Shown: positions 43,598 through 52,743, counted from the first letter of the stretch. The stretch is 64,000 nt of DNA from Bog-473 sp963736525 (GCA_963736525.1 CAVTPF010000002.1:129176-193175), one strand, 5' to 3'. Notes: generated by a model not told the origin, from the letters alone. Numbers and translations: made by a program.

Positions 43598-45568
43598 ATG
43601 GACCACGACGCGAGCACGCAGGCGGAAGCGGCGGGCCGCTTCCCGCTCGCACTCCGGTCGCAGCGGATGCTGCAGGTCGCGCTCGGCCTGTTCTGGATCC
43701 TCGACGCCGCCCTGCAGTTCCAGCCGTACATGTTCGGCCGGGTATTCGTCAACACCTTCATCCTGAGCAACGCCGCAGGCCAGCCCTTCGTTCTGGGCGA
43801 CCTCATCACGCACGTCGGGAATTTCGTTGCCCCCGACATCGCGGCGTGGAACACGATCTTTGCGCTGATCCAGCTCTTCATCGGCGTGGGTCTGCTGTTC
43901 CGCCGGACGGTGCGCCCGGCGCTCGCCCTCTCCTTCGCCTGGGCGCTGGGCGTGTGGGTGATCGGCGAGGGCATGGGGATGGTCCTCACCGGCACGGCCA
44001 GCGCCCTGACCGGCGCGCCGGGCTCCGTGCTCATGTACGGGCTGCTGGGCCTCATGGCCTGGCCCCGGCCGCCCCGGCGCTACATCGACTGGAGCGATCG
44101 CCCGGTGGGCGTCGCCTCCTCCGCGGCGGCCCAGGGCATCGGTCGCTCGGTCACCCCGCTGGTGGTGTGGGCCGGGTACTGGTCGCTGGCGGCCGTACTG
44201 TTCCTGTTGCCGGACAACCGCACCCGTTCGTCGGTGACGAGCGCCATCGTGGGCATGGCTTCGGGGCAGCCCGGCTGGTACTCGCACTTCCTCACCAGCC
44301 TCGGCAACCTCTTCTCGACCACCGGCACCCAGACCGCCTGGATCCTCGCCCTGGTCTCCGTCGTCATCGGCCTCGGGCCCCTGGTGGCCCGGCGGCCCGG
44401 ATGGTTCCTCGGCGCCGGCGCGTTGTTCGCCGTGCTCCTGTGGATCGCGGGACAGGGGCTCATCGGCAATCTCTTCACCGGTTCCGACACCGACCCCAAC
44501 ACGGGCCCCTTGGTGGTGCTGCTGGCCGCCGCCATGGTGCCCGCGGTGATCGCCTCGAGGGAGGAATGGCGTTCGCCCGCCGGCGTCGTCCTGCGGCGGA
44601 GCCCGGCGGTGGCCGTCCTCGGCGTGGCGGGACTCGGGGCCGCGCTGGCCTTGAGCGCCAGCTACCCGGCGGCGCCGCCCGAATCGACCGGGAGCGCCAT
44701 GGCGGGCATGGTCATGAGCGGCGGCGGCGGTGGCGGGGCGGCGGGATCGGCGACGCAGTCGGCCACCGCCGACACGTGCCACCCGCACCAGGTCGGCTTC
44801 CGGATCGCCGGGCTCGACCTGGCCAATACGCCCTACATGATCATGAGCGGCACCAACGGGATGGACATGAACGGCGCGGACGCCAGCGCGGCGGCGGGCT
44901 TCAACACGACCGTGCCCAACTGGCACTACAACGGGCCCGCCCTGCCGCAGGCGGAGGCCGAGGCCCTGCTGGCCGACGGCAACAACGGTCCGGTCGACGT
45001 CCACATGGCCGAGAGCGGCTGCGCGGCCCGTCTCACCGCGGCGGAGGACATCGGCGCCGCGCAGTACGTGCAGGCGACCAGCGCGGCGGTGTCCAGCCTG
45101 GCCACCCCGGCCGACGCGCTGGCGGCCGGCTACGTCCCCGCCTCGCCGGCAGGCTACCCGGTGACGTACTACGTGAACCCCACGATCGTGGCGGCCAACG
45201 CGTTTGCCCGGCGCACGCTCGACCCCCACTACGTCGACGGGCTGGTCTACGCGACCACGCCGTCGGGGCAGGCGGTGCTCGCCGCGGCAATGTACATCCT
45301 CCCCTCCTCCGAGACGAGCGTCCCCATGCCCTACGGCGCCCTCGTGCAGTGGCATCGCCGCACCGAGGTGTGCGGCACGGGCGTGCCTTCCACCACCATG
45401 CCCTTCGACATCACCGGCTACCCGCCCTGCCCCAGCGGTTCGGTCGTGCAGCCGACGCCGTACGTGTCCATGGTGTGGCAGGTCCCGGTGGCCGGCGGTC
45501 CGCTGGCCATTCAGCCACCCGACATCCAGATCGTGGAGGCGGCCGTCATGCAGTCGTCCCGAACCTAA
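43598..45568 (+). CDS. DoxX-like membrane protein fused to an unknown extracellular domain
   Basis: 656 residues. The first ~370 residues hold eight or more hydrophobic segments (for example MLQVALGLFWILDAALQFQPYMF and IFALIQLFIGVGLLFRRTVRPALALSFAWALGVW), resembling DoxX-type membrane proteins. After a Met/Gly-rich linker (GMVMSGGGGGG) comes a soluble domain of ~250 residues with conserved-looking TCHPHQVGF, NWHYNGPALP and MPFDITGYPPCP, rich in His, Met and Cys. I do not recognise this domain; metal handling is a guess from composition only. Confidence 0.7.
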   Translation: MDHDASTQAEAAGRFPLALRSQRMLQVALGLFWILDAALQFQPYMFGRVFVNTFILSNAAGQPFVLGDLITHVGNFVAPDIAAWNTIFALIQLFIGVGLLFRRTVRPALALSFAWALGVWVIGEGMGMVLTGTASALTGAPGSVLMYGLLGLMAWPRPPRRYIDWSDRPVGVASSAAAQGIGRSVTPLVVWAGYWSLAAVLFLLPDNRTRSSVTSAIVGMASGQPGWYSHFLTSLGNLFSTTGTQTAWILALVSVVIGLGPLVARRPGWFLGAGALFAVLLWIAGQGLIGNLFTGSDTDPNTGPLVVLLAAAMVPAVIASREEWRSPAGVVLRRSPAVAVLGVAGLGAALALSASYPAAPPESTGSAMAGMVMSGGGGGGAAGSATQSATADTCHPHQVGFRIAGLDLANTPYMIMSGTNGMDMNGADASAAAGFNTTVPNWHYNGPALPQAEAEALLADGNNGPVDVHMAESGCAARLTAAEDIGAAQYVQATSAAVSSLATPADALAAGYVPASPAGYPVTYYVNPTIVAANAFARRTLDPHYVDGLVYATTPSGQAVLAAAMYILPSSETSVPMPYGALVQWHRRTEVCGTGVPSTTMPFDITGYPPCPSGSVVQPTPYVSMVWQVPVAGGPLAIQPPDIQIVEAAVMQSSRT

Positions 45569-45664
45569 AGGGCATGCCGGGTGCGCCAAAAGGATGAGCT
45601 CGTGCCGACCGATTCCGCCCCGCGGATGAGCCGCCGGGGCAGGCGGCTTCCCTAGCCTGGGAGC

Positions 45665-46189
45665 ATGGCGACCTCACCCGACGTCGTCGAGCGGGTGCTG
45701 TCGTGGGCCCGGATCGACCTGCGGCCCGACCACCGGCCCCCGGCGTGGTGGCGGGTGGCGCTGGCCACCGTCCTCTCCCTCGCGCTGTCGCTGGCGGCCG
45801 ACGCGGCGCTGGTCGCCATCGGGTCGAGGGTGTTCCCCTCGACCAAGGGCTACGTGCACTTCCAGTTCCACGACTACGCCAGGCTGACCGTCATCGGGGT
45901 GCTCATCGCTTGCGCCGCCTGGCCGGTGGTGACCCGCATCAGCTCGGCGCCGCGCTGGCTCTTCTTCCGCATGGCCATCGTGGTGACCCTCGTGCTCTTC
46001 CTGCCGGACATCTACATCTGGCACCAGGGGCAGGCGCCCAAGGCGGTGGCGGTGTTGATGGCGATGCACGTGGCCATCGCGCTCGTCACCTACAACCTCC
46101 TCGTCCACGTGGCCCCTGTGCGAGAGCGCACCGGTCGGCGGTCCGCCCACGCCCCGAGCGGGTCGAGCGCCGCGACCACGCGCAGCTGA
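45665..46189 (+). CDS. Four-TM membrane protein (DUF6069-like)
   Basis: 174 residues with four hydrophobic helices (about 32-50, 77-93, 101-117, 127-145) and a basic, Ser-rich C-terminus. The overall pattern resembles the DUF6069 family of actinobacterial membrane proteins, which has no known function. The stop lies inside a 14-bp repeat shared with the convergent aldo/keto reductase. Confidence 0.7.
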   Translation: MATSPDVVERVLSWARIDLRPDHRPPAWWRVALATVLSLALSLAADAALVAIGSRVFPSTKGYVHFQFHDYARLTVIGVLIACAAWPVVTRISSAPRWLFFRMAIVVTLVLFLPDIYIWHQGQAPKAVAVLMAMHVAIALVTYNLLVHVAPVRERTGRRSAHAPSGSSAATTRS

Positions 46190-46236
46190 CTGGGCGCAGC
46201 TGACGGGGCGCAGCTGACGGGACGCAGCTAACGGGG
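46181..46236. repeat. 14-bp tandem repeat, 4 copies, spanning two stop codons
   Basis: CGCAGCTGACGGGG-type unit repeated four times with small changes. It contains the stop of the upstream membrane protein gene and the stop of the convergent aldo/keto reductase gene. Confidence 0.93.
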
Positions 46237-47151
46237 CGCGATCGCGTCCACCTCGGCCACCACGTCGGCGCCGGGGCGCCACTGCCCTGCGGCGACGTTG
46301 GCGGTGATCTGTTCGGGACGGGTGGCGCCGGCGATCACCGAGGCGACCGGGGGCCGGGAGAGCAGCCAGCCGAAGGCGAGCTCCAGCACGCTATGGCCGT
46401 CGCGCCGGGCCAGCTCGTCGAGGGCGGCCACCCGGCTCAGGCGCTGCTCGGTGAGCTGGCTGGCCGCCCGGTCGCCCATGGTGGCCAGGCGGGTGCCCTC
46501 CGGGGGTGGCTCCCCGGCCCGGTACTTGCCGCTGAGAAGGCCGCTGGCCAGCGGGAAGTAGGGCAGGAACGCCAGGCCCCCACGCTCGCACGCCGCCAGG
46601 ACCTCGTCCTCGGGCTCGCGGTAGAGGATGTTGTACTGGTTCTGCACGCTGGCGAACCCCGGGGCGCCGGGGGGCGTTGCGGCCGCGGCCTCCTCGAGCA
46701 TGGCGGCGGTGAAGTTGGAGCACCCGAACTCGCGGATCTTGCCCTCGGCGACGAGCCCGCCCAGCGCGCCGATGGTCTCGGCGATCGGGGTCTTCGGGTC
46801 GGGCACGTGCTGCTGGTACAGGTCGATGCGGTCGGTCCCGAGCCGGGTCAGGCTGTCCTCGACGGCCCGGCGGACATAGGCCGGCGAGGCGCCGCCCTCG
46901 TGGCCCTCGTAGGAGCCGGCGAACTTGGTCGCCAGCACGATCTCGTCGCGCCGCGCGCCCAGGGCCTCGCCGAGATAGCTCTCGGACTTCGTGCCGCCGT
47001 AGATATCCGCGGTGTCGAAGAAATTGATCCCGGCATCGAGCGCGGCGTCGACCACGGCGCGGGTCTCCTTGCGCCCGATGCGCATGCCGAAGTTGTTGCA
47101 TCCCAACCCGACGACACTGACCTTCAGCGAGCCGATCGTGCGCATCTCCAC
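46228..47151 (-). CDS. Aldo/keto reductase
   Basis: 307-residue TIM-barrel AKR. Catalytic tetrad visible: Asp and Tyr in FFDTADIYGG, Lys in LATKFAG, His in LYQQHVPD. NADP-binding C-terminal segment VASVIAGATRPEQITAN is intact. It reduces aldehydes or ketones with NADPH; the substrate is unknown. An internal Met two residues in is an equal start choice. Divergent from the SRPBCC gene. Confidence 0.9.
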   Translation of the reverse strand: MEMRTIGSLKVSVVGLGCNNFGMRIGRKETRAVVDAALDAGINFFDTADIYGGTKSESYLGEALGARRDEIVLATKFAGSYEGHEGGASPAYVRRAVEDSLTRLGTDRIDLYQQHVPDPKTPIAETIGALGGLVAEGKIREFGCSNFTAAMLEEAAAATPPGAPGFASVQNQYNILYREPEDEVLAACERGGLAFLPYFPLASGLLSGKYRAGEPPPEGTRLATMGDRAASQLTEQRLSRVAALDELARRDGHSVLELAFGWLLSRPPVASVIAGATRPEQITANVAAGQWRPGADVVAEVDAIAPR

Positions 47152-47257
47152 CGGCGCTCTCCTCCCGTCGGCCGGTCACCTGCGGGCGGACCGGATCGGG
47201 CAGTACTGTACCGGCGGCTTCAGGTCGGAGAGCAGGTCGAATTGCGAGGAGGCAGCG

Positions 47258-47638
47258 ATGGCAGAAGGCGCAGTTGACATCACGGTGGCGGCCGCACCCG
47301 ACGAGGTCTGGAAGAAGGTGGGCAACTTCGGCGGCGTGGGCGAGCTGTTCCCCGGCCTCGAGTCCTTCCGGCTGGAGGGCGACGACCGCATCATCGGCAT
47401 GTTCGGCATGGAGATCCGCGAGCGCCTGCTGTCGCGGGACGACGACCACCGCAGAATCACCTACTCCGTCGTCGACGGCGTGCCGCTCGAGAGCCACACG
47501 GCCACCATCGCGGTCGAGCCGGCGGCCGAGGGCTCCAAGGTCACGTGGTCCTATGCGGTGACCCCCGACGAGATGGCGCCCATCTTCGGCGACACCTACA
47601 AGTCCGCCCTCGCCACGCTGCAGGGCTCCTTCGCGTAG
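47258..47638 (+). CDS. SRPBCC (START-like) family protein
   Basis: 126 residues with the polyketide-cyclase/SRPBCC pattern: VDITVAAAPDEVWKKVGNFGGVGELFPGLESFRLEGDDR at the start and a long C-terminal helix. Such proteins bind hydrophobic ligands in a deep pocket. GAGGAGG five bases before the ATG gives a strong ribosome site. Only 23 bp separate it from the downstream ABC1 kinase gene, so they may be co-transcribed. Ligand unknown. Confidence 0.85.
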   Translation: MAEGAVDITVAAAPDEVWKKVGNFGGVGELFPGLESFRLEGDDRIIGMFGMEIRERLLSRDDDHRRITYSVVDGVPLESHTATIAVEPAAEGSKVTWSYAVTPDEMAPIFGDTYKSALATLQGSFA

Positions 47639-47661
47639 GGCTGAGCGCCTACCCTGACGAC

Positions 47662-49194
47662 GTGAACCCAGGCGCGGCGGACGCAGCGGCAGACGGCGCA
47701 CGCCCGTTGCCGCTGCGGGCGGGATCGCCGGGCCCGTTGACCGAGGACGTCCCCCGCATCTACCCGCGGCGCCTCCCGGAGCCGACGCGCCGCGAGCTCA
47801 TCCGGCGGGGCGGCGCCATCGCCCGGGTGGTGGCGATCCACTTCACGCCCACGGCGATCCGCCAACTGCGGACCATTCGCCACGGGGCGCTCCCGGCGGC
47901 GCAGCTCGCCCGGCCACTGCGCAAGAGCTTCCAGGACCTCGGCGGCACGTTCATGAAGTTCGGCCAGATCATCGCGTCGTCGCCCGGGATGTTCGGCGAC
48001 GACGTGGCCGACGAGTTCCGGGCCTGTCTCGACACGGGCCCGCCGGTGCCGTTCCCCGACGTGCGCCAGCGGGTGGAGGAGGACCTCGGGATGTCGCTCC
48101 TCGACGCGTACGCCGAGTTCGAGCAGGAGCCGATCGGCACCGCGTCCATCGCCGTGGTGCACCGCGCCCGCCTCCACGACGGGCGGGTGGTGGCGGTCAA
48201 GGTGCTGCGGCCGGAGATCGAGCACGTCGTCGCCACCGACCTCGACCTGATGCAGCCGCTGCTCGAGATCCTGGTGCGGCAGACCGGCGACCAGATGGCC
48301 GGTTCGACGTTGCAGCTGCTCGACGGCTTCCGCGTCCAGATCGGCGAGGAGATGGACCTGCGCAACGAGGCGCGCTCGCTCGTCCACTTCCGCCGGTTGC
48401 AGAGCGAGTTCGACCTGGCGCTCATTGCGGTGCCCGAGCCCTACCTCGACCTCTCGGGGCGCAACGTGCTCACGATGGAGTTCTTCGACGGCGTGCCGAT
48501 CGACGACATGCGCCAGGTGGCCGAGCTCGGCTTCGACCCTGCTCCGCTCGTCCAGGAGGTGATGCGCGCCTTCTTCTTGACGACCGTCCGCTGGGGCGCG
48601 TTCCACGGCGACGTGCACGCCGGGAACATGATGCTGCTGCGCGACGGCCGCATCGGCGTCATCGACTGGGGCATCGTCGGGCGTCTCGACCCGTCGACGC
48701 ACCGGTTCTTCCTTGCGCTGCTCTCGGCCGGCATGGGCGACGAGTCGGCGTGGCCGATCGTGAGCAAGCACATCACCGACGTCTACGGACCCGCCATCGG
48801 CGTGGCCGTCGGCCTGTCCGACGACGAGCTCACCGCCTTCTTCCGCTCCATCGCGGAGCCGGCGCTGACCCGGCCCTTCGGCGAGGTCAGCCTGGCCGGC
48901 ATCATGCAGGCCATTCAGCTGCAGATGGCCCGGGCGCAGGGCGTGGAGGCCCACCAGCGCAGCATCCGGGCGATCGTGCGCCGCCTGCGCACGCAGCGCC
49001 GGGTCCGGCGCATGGCCGACGAGTCCGGCGGCCTCATGTCGGAATTCGACCGCGGCACGTTCCTGCTGGCCAAACAGCTCATGTACTTCGAGCGCTACGG
49101 CCGCATGTTCGTCTCCGAGGTCCCAATCCTCAACGACCGTGCCTTCATCGCGCAGCTCCTCGACGGGATCGACGTGTCCAGCCTGGCCGGCTGA
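47662..49194 (+). CDS. ABC1/UbiB-family atypical kinase
   Basis: 510 residues. ABC1 landmarks: KxGQ motif in GGTFMKFGQIIASSP, Ala-rich loop GTASIAVVHRARL, Lys in VAVKVLRPEI, FHGDVHAGNMM with catalytic Asp and Asn, and IDWGIVGRL as the metal-binding DxG-like motif. The family has weak ATPase or kinase activity and supports quinone or lipid metabolism. GTG start assigned near family N-terminus. It precedes the steroid-type operon with an 84-bp gap. Confidence 0.9.
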   Translation: MNPGAADAAADGARPLPLRAGSPGPLTEDVPRIYPRRLPEPTRRELIRRGGAIARVVAIHFTPTAIRQLRTIRHGALPAAQLARPLRKSFQDLGGTFMKFGQIIASSPGMFGDDVADEFRACLDTGPPVPFPDVRQRVEEDLGMSLLDAYAEFEQEPIGTASIAVVHRARLHDGRVVAVKVLRPEIEHVVATDLDLMQPLLEILVRQTGDQMAGSTLQLLDGFRVQIGEEMDLRNEARSLVHFRRLQSEFDLALIAVPEPYLDLSGRNVLTMEFFDGVPIDDMRQVAELGFDPAPLVQEVMRAFFLTTVRWGAFHGDVHAGNMMLLRDGRIGVIDWGIVGRLDPSTHRFFLALLSAGMGDESAWPIVSKHITDVYGPAIGVAVGLSDDELTAFFRSIAEPALTRPFGEVSLAGIMQAIQLQMARAQGVEAHQRSIRAIVRRLRTQRRVRRMADESGGLMSEFDRGTFLLAKQLMYFERYGRMFVSEVPILNDRAFIAQLLDGIDVSSLAG

Positions 49195-49218
49195 CCGGGC
49201 GGGCACCTGGCACGGAAA

Positions 49219-49232
49219 TGGAATCTGTTCTA
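49219..49232 (+). promoter_or_regulatory. KstR-like operator upstream of the DUF35-thiolase operon
   Basis: TGGAATCTGTTCTA fits the published KstR consensus TnnAACnnGTTnnA with one mismatch (AAT for AAC). It lies 46 bp before the first gene of the operon. A CCGGGC/GCCCGG hairpin follows in the leader. The match is suggestive only, because a single 14-bp site with a mismatch can occur by chance. Confidence 0.45.
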
Positions 49233-49278
49233 GTTTCACCCCCGACCGGGCCGCAGCCCGGGGGACGCGGGAGGTGAC

Positions 49279-49740
49279 ATGGCAGACGACGCGGTGATCT
49301 ACAAGGCCGACCACGTCCTGGAGTACCCCTTCGTCCGGTCGGTCGGGCCGGTGATCGGCGCCTTTCTCACGGGGCTGCGCGACGGCAAGGTCGTCGGCAC
49401 CCGGGGGAGCGGGGGCCGGGTCATCGTGCCGCCGACCGAGTACGACCCCGAGACGGGGGAGGAGACGTCCGGTCTCGTCGAGGTCGGGCCCGAGGGCACG
49501 GTGACGGCGTGGTCGTGGGTCGGCCGGCCGCGGCCCAAGCACCCCCTGCAGACCCCTTTCGCCTGGGTGCTCGTGCGGTTCGACGGCGCCGACACCGCGT
49601 TCTTGCACGTGCTGCCCGCCGCTGGTCCCGACGAGGTCTCCACCGGCATGCGCGTCCGCCCCGAGTTCGCGCCGGAGGCCGAACGGGTGGGCCACGTGAA
49701 GGACATCGCCCACTTCGTCGCCGCCGGGGGTGGGTCGTGA
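49279..49740 (+). CDS. DUF35 OB-fold protein lacking the zinc ribbon cysteines
   Basis: 153 residues. The N-terminal helix and OB-fold strands are present (EGTVTAWSWVGRPRPKHPLQTPFAWVLVRFDGADTAFLHVL), but where zinc-ribbon cysteines are expected the sequence reads GTRGSGGRVIVPPTEYDPETG. It is followed by a cysteine-containing paralogue, overlapping by 4 bp. I infer the two act as a heteromer, one chain keeping the metal. GGGAGG precedes the ATG. Confidence 0.82.
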   Translation: MADDAVIYKADHVLEYPFVRSVGPVIGAFLTGLRDGKVVGTRGSGGRVIVPPTEYDPETGEETSGLVEVGPEGTVTAWSWVGRPRPKHPLQTPFAWVLVRFDGADTAFLHVLPAAGPDEVSTGMRVRPEFAPEAERVGHVKDIAHFVAAGGGS

Positions 49741-50231
49741 GCGACCGCGAGCCGGTGACGATGATGGCGGCGACCACCAGGCTCGACTACGTCTTCACCG
49801 CCGGCGTGGCCCAGAGCAAGTTCCTGCACGGGCTGGAGCAGGGCAAGTTCCTCGGTCAGCGCTGCCCCAAGTGCCACAAGGTCTACACGCCGTCGCGCGG
49901 GTCGTGCCCGACCGACGGCGTGCCCACCGACGAGGTCGTCGAGCTCGCCAACACCGGCACGGTCACGACCTATTGCGTGGTCAACGTGCCCTTCGCCGGC
50001 CAGTCGATCGAGATCCCCTACATCTGCGCGCAGATCCTCCTCGACGGGGCGAACCTCTCCTTCATGGGGCTGATCCAGGAGGTCCCGACCGACGAGATCC
50101 GCATGGGCATGCGCGTCGAGGCCGTGTGGGTCGAGCCCGAAGAGCTGGGCCCGACCATGGCCTCGGTCAAGTACTTCCGGCCCAACGGCGAGCCCGACGC
50201 CGACTACGAGACCTACAAGGAGTACCTGTGA
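49737..50231 (+). CDS. DUF35 Zn-ribbon/OB-fold protein
   Basis: 164 residues with zinc ribbon CPKCHKVYTPSRGSCPTDG and OB-fold segments NTGTVTTYCVVNVPF and IPYICAQILLDG. Only three clear cysteines are in the ribbon region. Starts with GTG overlapping the previous stop and overlaps the next thiolase-like gene by 4 bp. The operon order resembles Rv3521-Rv3523 (DUF35, ltp4, ltp3) of Mycobacterium, as I recall it, with the DUF35 part split into two genes. Confidence 0.86.
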   Translation: MSDREPVTMMAATTRLDYVFTAGVAQSKFLHGLEQGKFLGQRCPKCHKVYTPSRGSCPTDGVPTDEVVELANTGTVTTYCVVNVPFAGQSIEIPYICAQILLDGANLSFMGLIQEVPTDEIRMGMRVEAVWVEPEELGPTMASVKYFRPNGEPDADYETYKEYL

Positions 50232-51313
50232 GCGAGTTCCCCGAGCTGGTCTCGGGCCGGCGCCCGGTGGGGGTGGTGTCCTTCGCCCAGTACGACAACG
50301 TGCGGCGGGAAGACGCGCACAACGAGGTCGAGATGCTCATGCCGGTGGTGGCCGAGGTGTTCGGCAACATCGGCATCACCAAGGACGACGTCGGCTTCAT
50401 CTGCTCGGGCTCGACCGACTACCTCATCGGCGGCCCCTTCTCGTTCGTGACCGCGCTCGACGCCGTCGGCGTGTGGCCGCCCCGGGCGGAGTCCCACGTC
50501 GAGATGGACGGCGCCTGGGCCCTCTACGAGGCCTGGGTGCTGCTGCAGGAGGGTGAGATCGACGCCGCCCTCGTCTACTGCTTCGGGCGCTCCTCCCCCG
50601 GCGACCTGAGCGAGGTCCTGGCCGTGCAGCTGGACCCGTATTACCTGGCGCCCCTGTGGCCGGATCCCACCTCGCTGGCCGCGCTGCAGGCCCAGGCCAT
50701 GATCGACAAGGGCGCGGCGACCGAGGCCGATTTCGCCGCCGTGGCCAGCCGCGCCCGCCGGGCCGCGCTGTCGAACCCGAAGGCCCAGGTGGCCTACGAC
50801 CGCTCACCCGACGAGCTGCTCGCCGAGGAGTACGCGGTCGCCCCGTTGCGGCGACACGCGCTGCCGCCACTGACCGACGGGTGCGCGGCGGTGGTGCTGG
50901 CCGCCGGTGAACGGGCCTACGAGTGGTGCGAGCGGCCCGCATTCATCACCGGCATCGACCACCGGATAGAGACGCACTCGCTGGGTGCGCGCGACCTGAC
51001 GGTCTCGCCCTCGACCGCGCTGGCGGGGGAGAAGGCGGGGGTGGGCGCGAAGAGGGTCGACCTCGCCGAGCTGCACGCCCCCTTCGCCCATCAGGAGATC
51101 ATCGTGGCCGACGCGCTCGGCCTGGACGAGAGCGTCGCCCTCAACCCCTCGGGCGGCGCGCTGGCCGCCAATCCCATGATGTCGGCCGGCCTCATCCGCA
51201 TCGGCGAGGCGGCGCGGGCCATCTGGTCGGGTCAGGCCGACCGCGCCGTGGCCCACGCCACGTCGGGGCCGTGCCTGCAGCAGAACCTGGTGTGCGTCCT
51301 GGAGGGTGTGTGA
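50228..51313 (+). CDS. Cysteine-less thiolase-like protein (Ltp-type)
   Basis: 361 residues of the lipid-transfer thiolase type: VGFICSGSTDYL, DGAWALYEAWVLLQEGEIDAALVY and late LNPSGGALAANPMMSAGL. At the position where thiolases have the nucleophile Cys, the sequence is HVEMDGAWAL, so no thiolysis is expected. In steroid side-chain degradation Ltp2, which also lacks this Cys, is a retro-aldolase that works with a DUF35 partner; a similar role is inferred. GTG start overlaps the DUF35 stop. Confidence 0.85.
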   Translation: MSEFPELVSGRRPVGVVSFAQYDNVRREDAHNEVEMLMPVVAEVFGNIGITKDDVGFICSGSTDYLIGGPFSFVTALDAVGVWPPRAESHVEMDGAWALYEAWVLLQEGEIDAALVYCFGRSSPGDLSEVLAVQLDPYYLAPLWPDPTSLAALQAQAMIDKGAATEADFAAVASRARRAALSNPKAQVAYDRSPDELLAEEYAVAPLRRHALPPLTDGCAAVVLAAGERAYEWCERPAFITGIDHRIETHSLGARDLTVSPSTALAGEKAGVGAKRVDLAELHAPFAHQEIIVADALGLDESVALNPSGGALAANPMMSAGLIRIGEAARAIWSGQADRAVAHATSGPCLQQNLVCVLEGV

Positions 51314-52488
51314 TGGCAGAGCGGTGCGCAGTCATCGGGATCGGCCAGACGGTGGCCAAGTCGAAGCGGGAGGACGTCTCCATCGCCGGGCTGGTGCGCG
51401 AGGCCGCACTGGCGGCGCTCGAGGACGCCGGGCTCGGGTTCTCCGACATCGACGCCGTGGTCATCGGCAAGGCGCCCGACATGTTCGAGGGCGTCATGAT
51501 GCCCGAGCTCTACCTGGCGCCCGCGCTGGGGGCGGTGGGCAAGCCGATGTTCCGGGTGCACACGGCCGGGTCGGTCGGCGGGTCCACCGCCATCGTGGCG
51601 GCGCACCTCGTGGCGTCGGGCATCCACCAGCGCGTGCTGACGGTGGCGTTCGAGAAGCAAAGCGACTCGGACGCCATGTGGGCGCTCTCGGTGCCCCAGC
51701 CGTTCTCCGCGCCACTGCTGGCCGGCGCCGGCGGCTACTTCGCGCCGATCATCCGGGCCTACATGTACCGCTCGGGCGCCCCGCGCGACATCGGCATGAT
51801 GGTGGCGGTCAAGGACCGGCTGCACGCGTTGAAGAACCCCTACGCGCACCTCCACCTGCCCGACATCTCCATGAAGATGGTGGAGGAGTCGATCATGTTG
51901 TGGGACCCGCTGCACTACCTCGAGTCGTGCCCGTCCTCGGACGGCGCCGCCGCCATGGTCATCGGGTCGGAGCAGGCGGCGGGTGCGTCCACCGCGACGA
52001 CCGGGCGGCCACCGGCGTGGATCCACGGCATGGCCATGCGTTCGGAGCCGACGATGTTCGCCGGCCGGGACCAGGTCAACCCCCAGGCGGGCCGGGACTG
52101 CGCCGCCGACCTCTACCGCCAGGCCGGCATCACCGATCCCCGGGCCGACTTCGACATGGCCGAGGTGTACGTGCCCTTCAGCTGGTACGAGCCGATGTGG
52201 CTCGAGAACCTCGGTTTCTGCGCCGAGGGCGACGGCTGGAAGCTGACGCAGGCGGGGGCGACGTCGATGATCGAGGGCGGTGACATCCCGTGGAACTGCT
52301 CGGGTGGCGTGCTGTCGTCCAACCCGATCGGCGCGTCGGGGATGCTCCGTTTCCTCGAGACGGCGCTGCAGGTGCGGGGGCTGGCCGGGGAGCACCAGGT
52401 GCCCGACGCCCGCCGCGCCCTCGGGCAGGCATACGGTGGTGGCTCCCAGTTCTTCGCCATGTGGGTGGTCAGCGCCGAACGGCCCTGA
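51313..52488 (+). CDS. Cysteine-less thiolase-like protein (Ltp-type)
   Basis: 391 residues with thiolase-superfamily architecture: ALAALEDAGLGFSDIDAVV, RVHTAGSVGGSTAIVAAHLVASG, DGAAAMVIGSEQ and late WNCSGGVLSSNPIGASG. The active-site Cys position is taken by Gly/Ser in HTAGSVGGST, while the late Cys of NCSGG remains. It overlaps the preceding gene (TGATG) and is probably the partner subunit in an aldolase or thiolase-like complex. Followed after 60 bp by a ferredoxin. Confidence 0.86.
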   Translation: MAERCAVIGIGQTVAKSKREDVSIAGLVREAALAALEDAGLGFSDIDAVVIGKAPDMFEGVMMPELYLAPALGAVGKPMFRVHTAGSVGGSTAIVAAHLVASGIHQRVLTVAFEKQSDSDAMWALSVPQPFSAPLLAGAGGYFAPIIRAYMYRSGAPRDIGMMVAVKDRLHALKNPYAHLHLPDISMKMVEESIMLWDPLHYLESCPSSDGAAAMVIGSEQAAGASTATTGRPPAWIHGMAMRSEPTMFAGRDQVNPQAGRDCAADLYRQAGITDPRADFDMAEVYVPFSWYEPMWLENLGFCAEGDGWKLTQAGATSMIEGGDIPWNCSGGVLSSNPIGASGMLRFLETALQVRGLAGEHQVPDARRALGQAYGGGSQFFAMWVVSAERP

Positions 52489-52548
52489 GGCGAGAGGCCC
52501 TGCCGGTATGCTCGGCGGAGCCAAGCCAACCCTGACCAGGAGGTCTCA

Positions 52549-52743
52549 GTGAAGGTCGTCGTGGACTTCGACGAGTGTGCCAGCAACGCCGTGTGCATGG
52601 GCATCCTGCCCGAGGTCTTCGAGGTGCGTGACGACGGGTACCTCTACGTCCTCAACGAGCACCCGCCGGAGGAGTACCGCGAGCGCCTGCGCGAGGCGGT
52701 CAACGGCTGCCCGACGGGCGCCATCTCCATAGAGGAAGACTGA
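52549..52743 (+). CDS. [3Fe-4S]-type ferredoxin
   Basis: 64 residues. Cys10, Cys16 and Cys54 (DECASNAVC ... NGCPTGAIS) give the three-ligand pattern of small [3Fe-4S] ferredoxins; the usual fourth cysteine between the first two is Asn. Such ferredoxins typically feed cytochrome P450s or Rieske oxygenases in actinobacteria; none is encoded in this window. AGGAGG lies 6 bp before the GTG start. Likely in the same transcript as the thiolase-like genes. Confidence 0.92.
   Translation: MKVVVDFDECASNAVCMGILPEVFEVRDDGYLYVLNEHPPEEYRERLREAVNGCPTGAISIEED

Noticed and set aside
46181..46236. Copies of the TGACG operator in the 14-bp repeat
   Set aside because: The repeat contains CTGACGGG but lacks the CGTCA right arm and lies at the 3' ends of two convergent genes.
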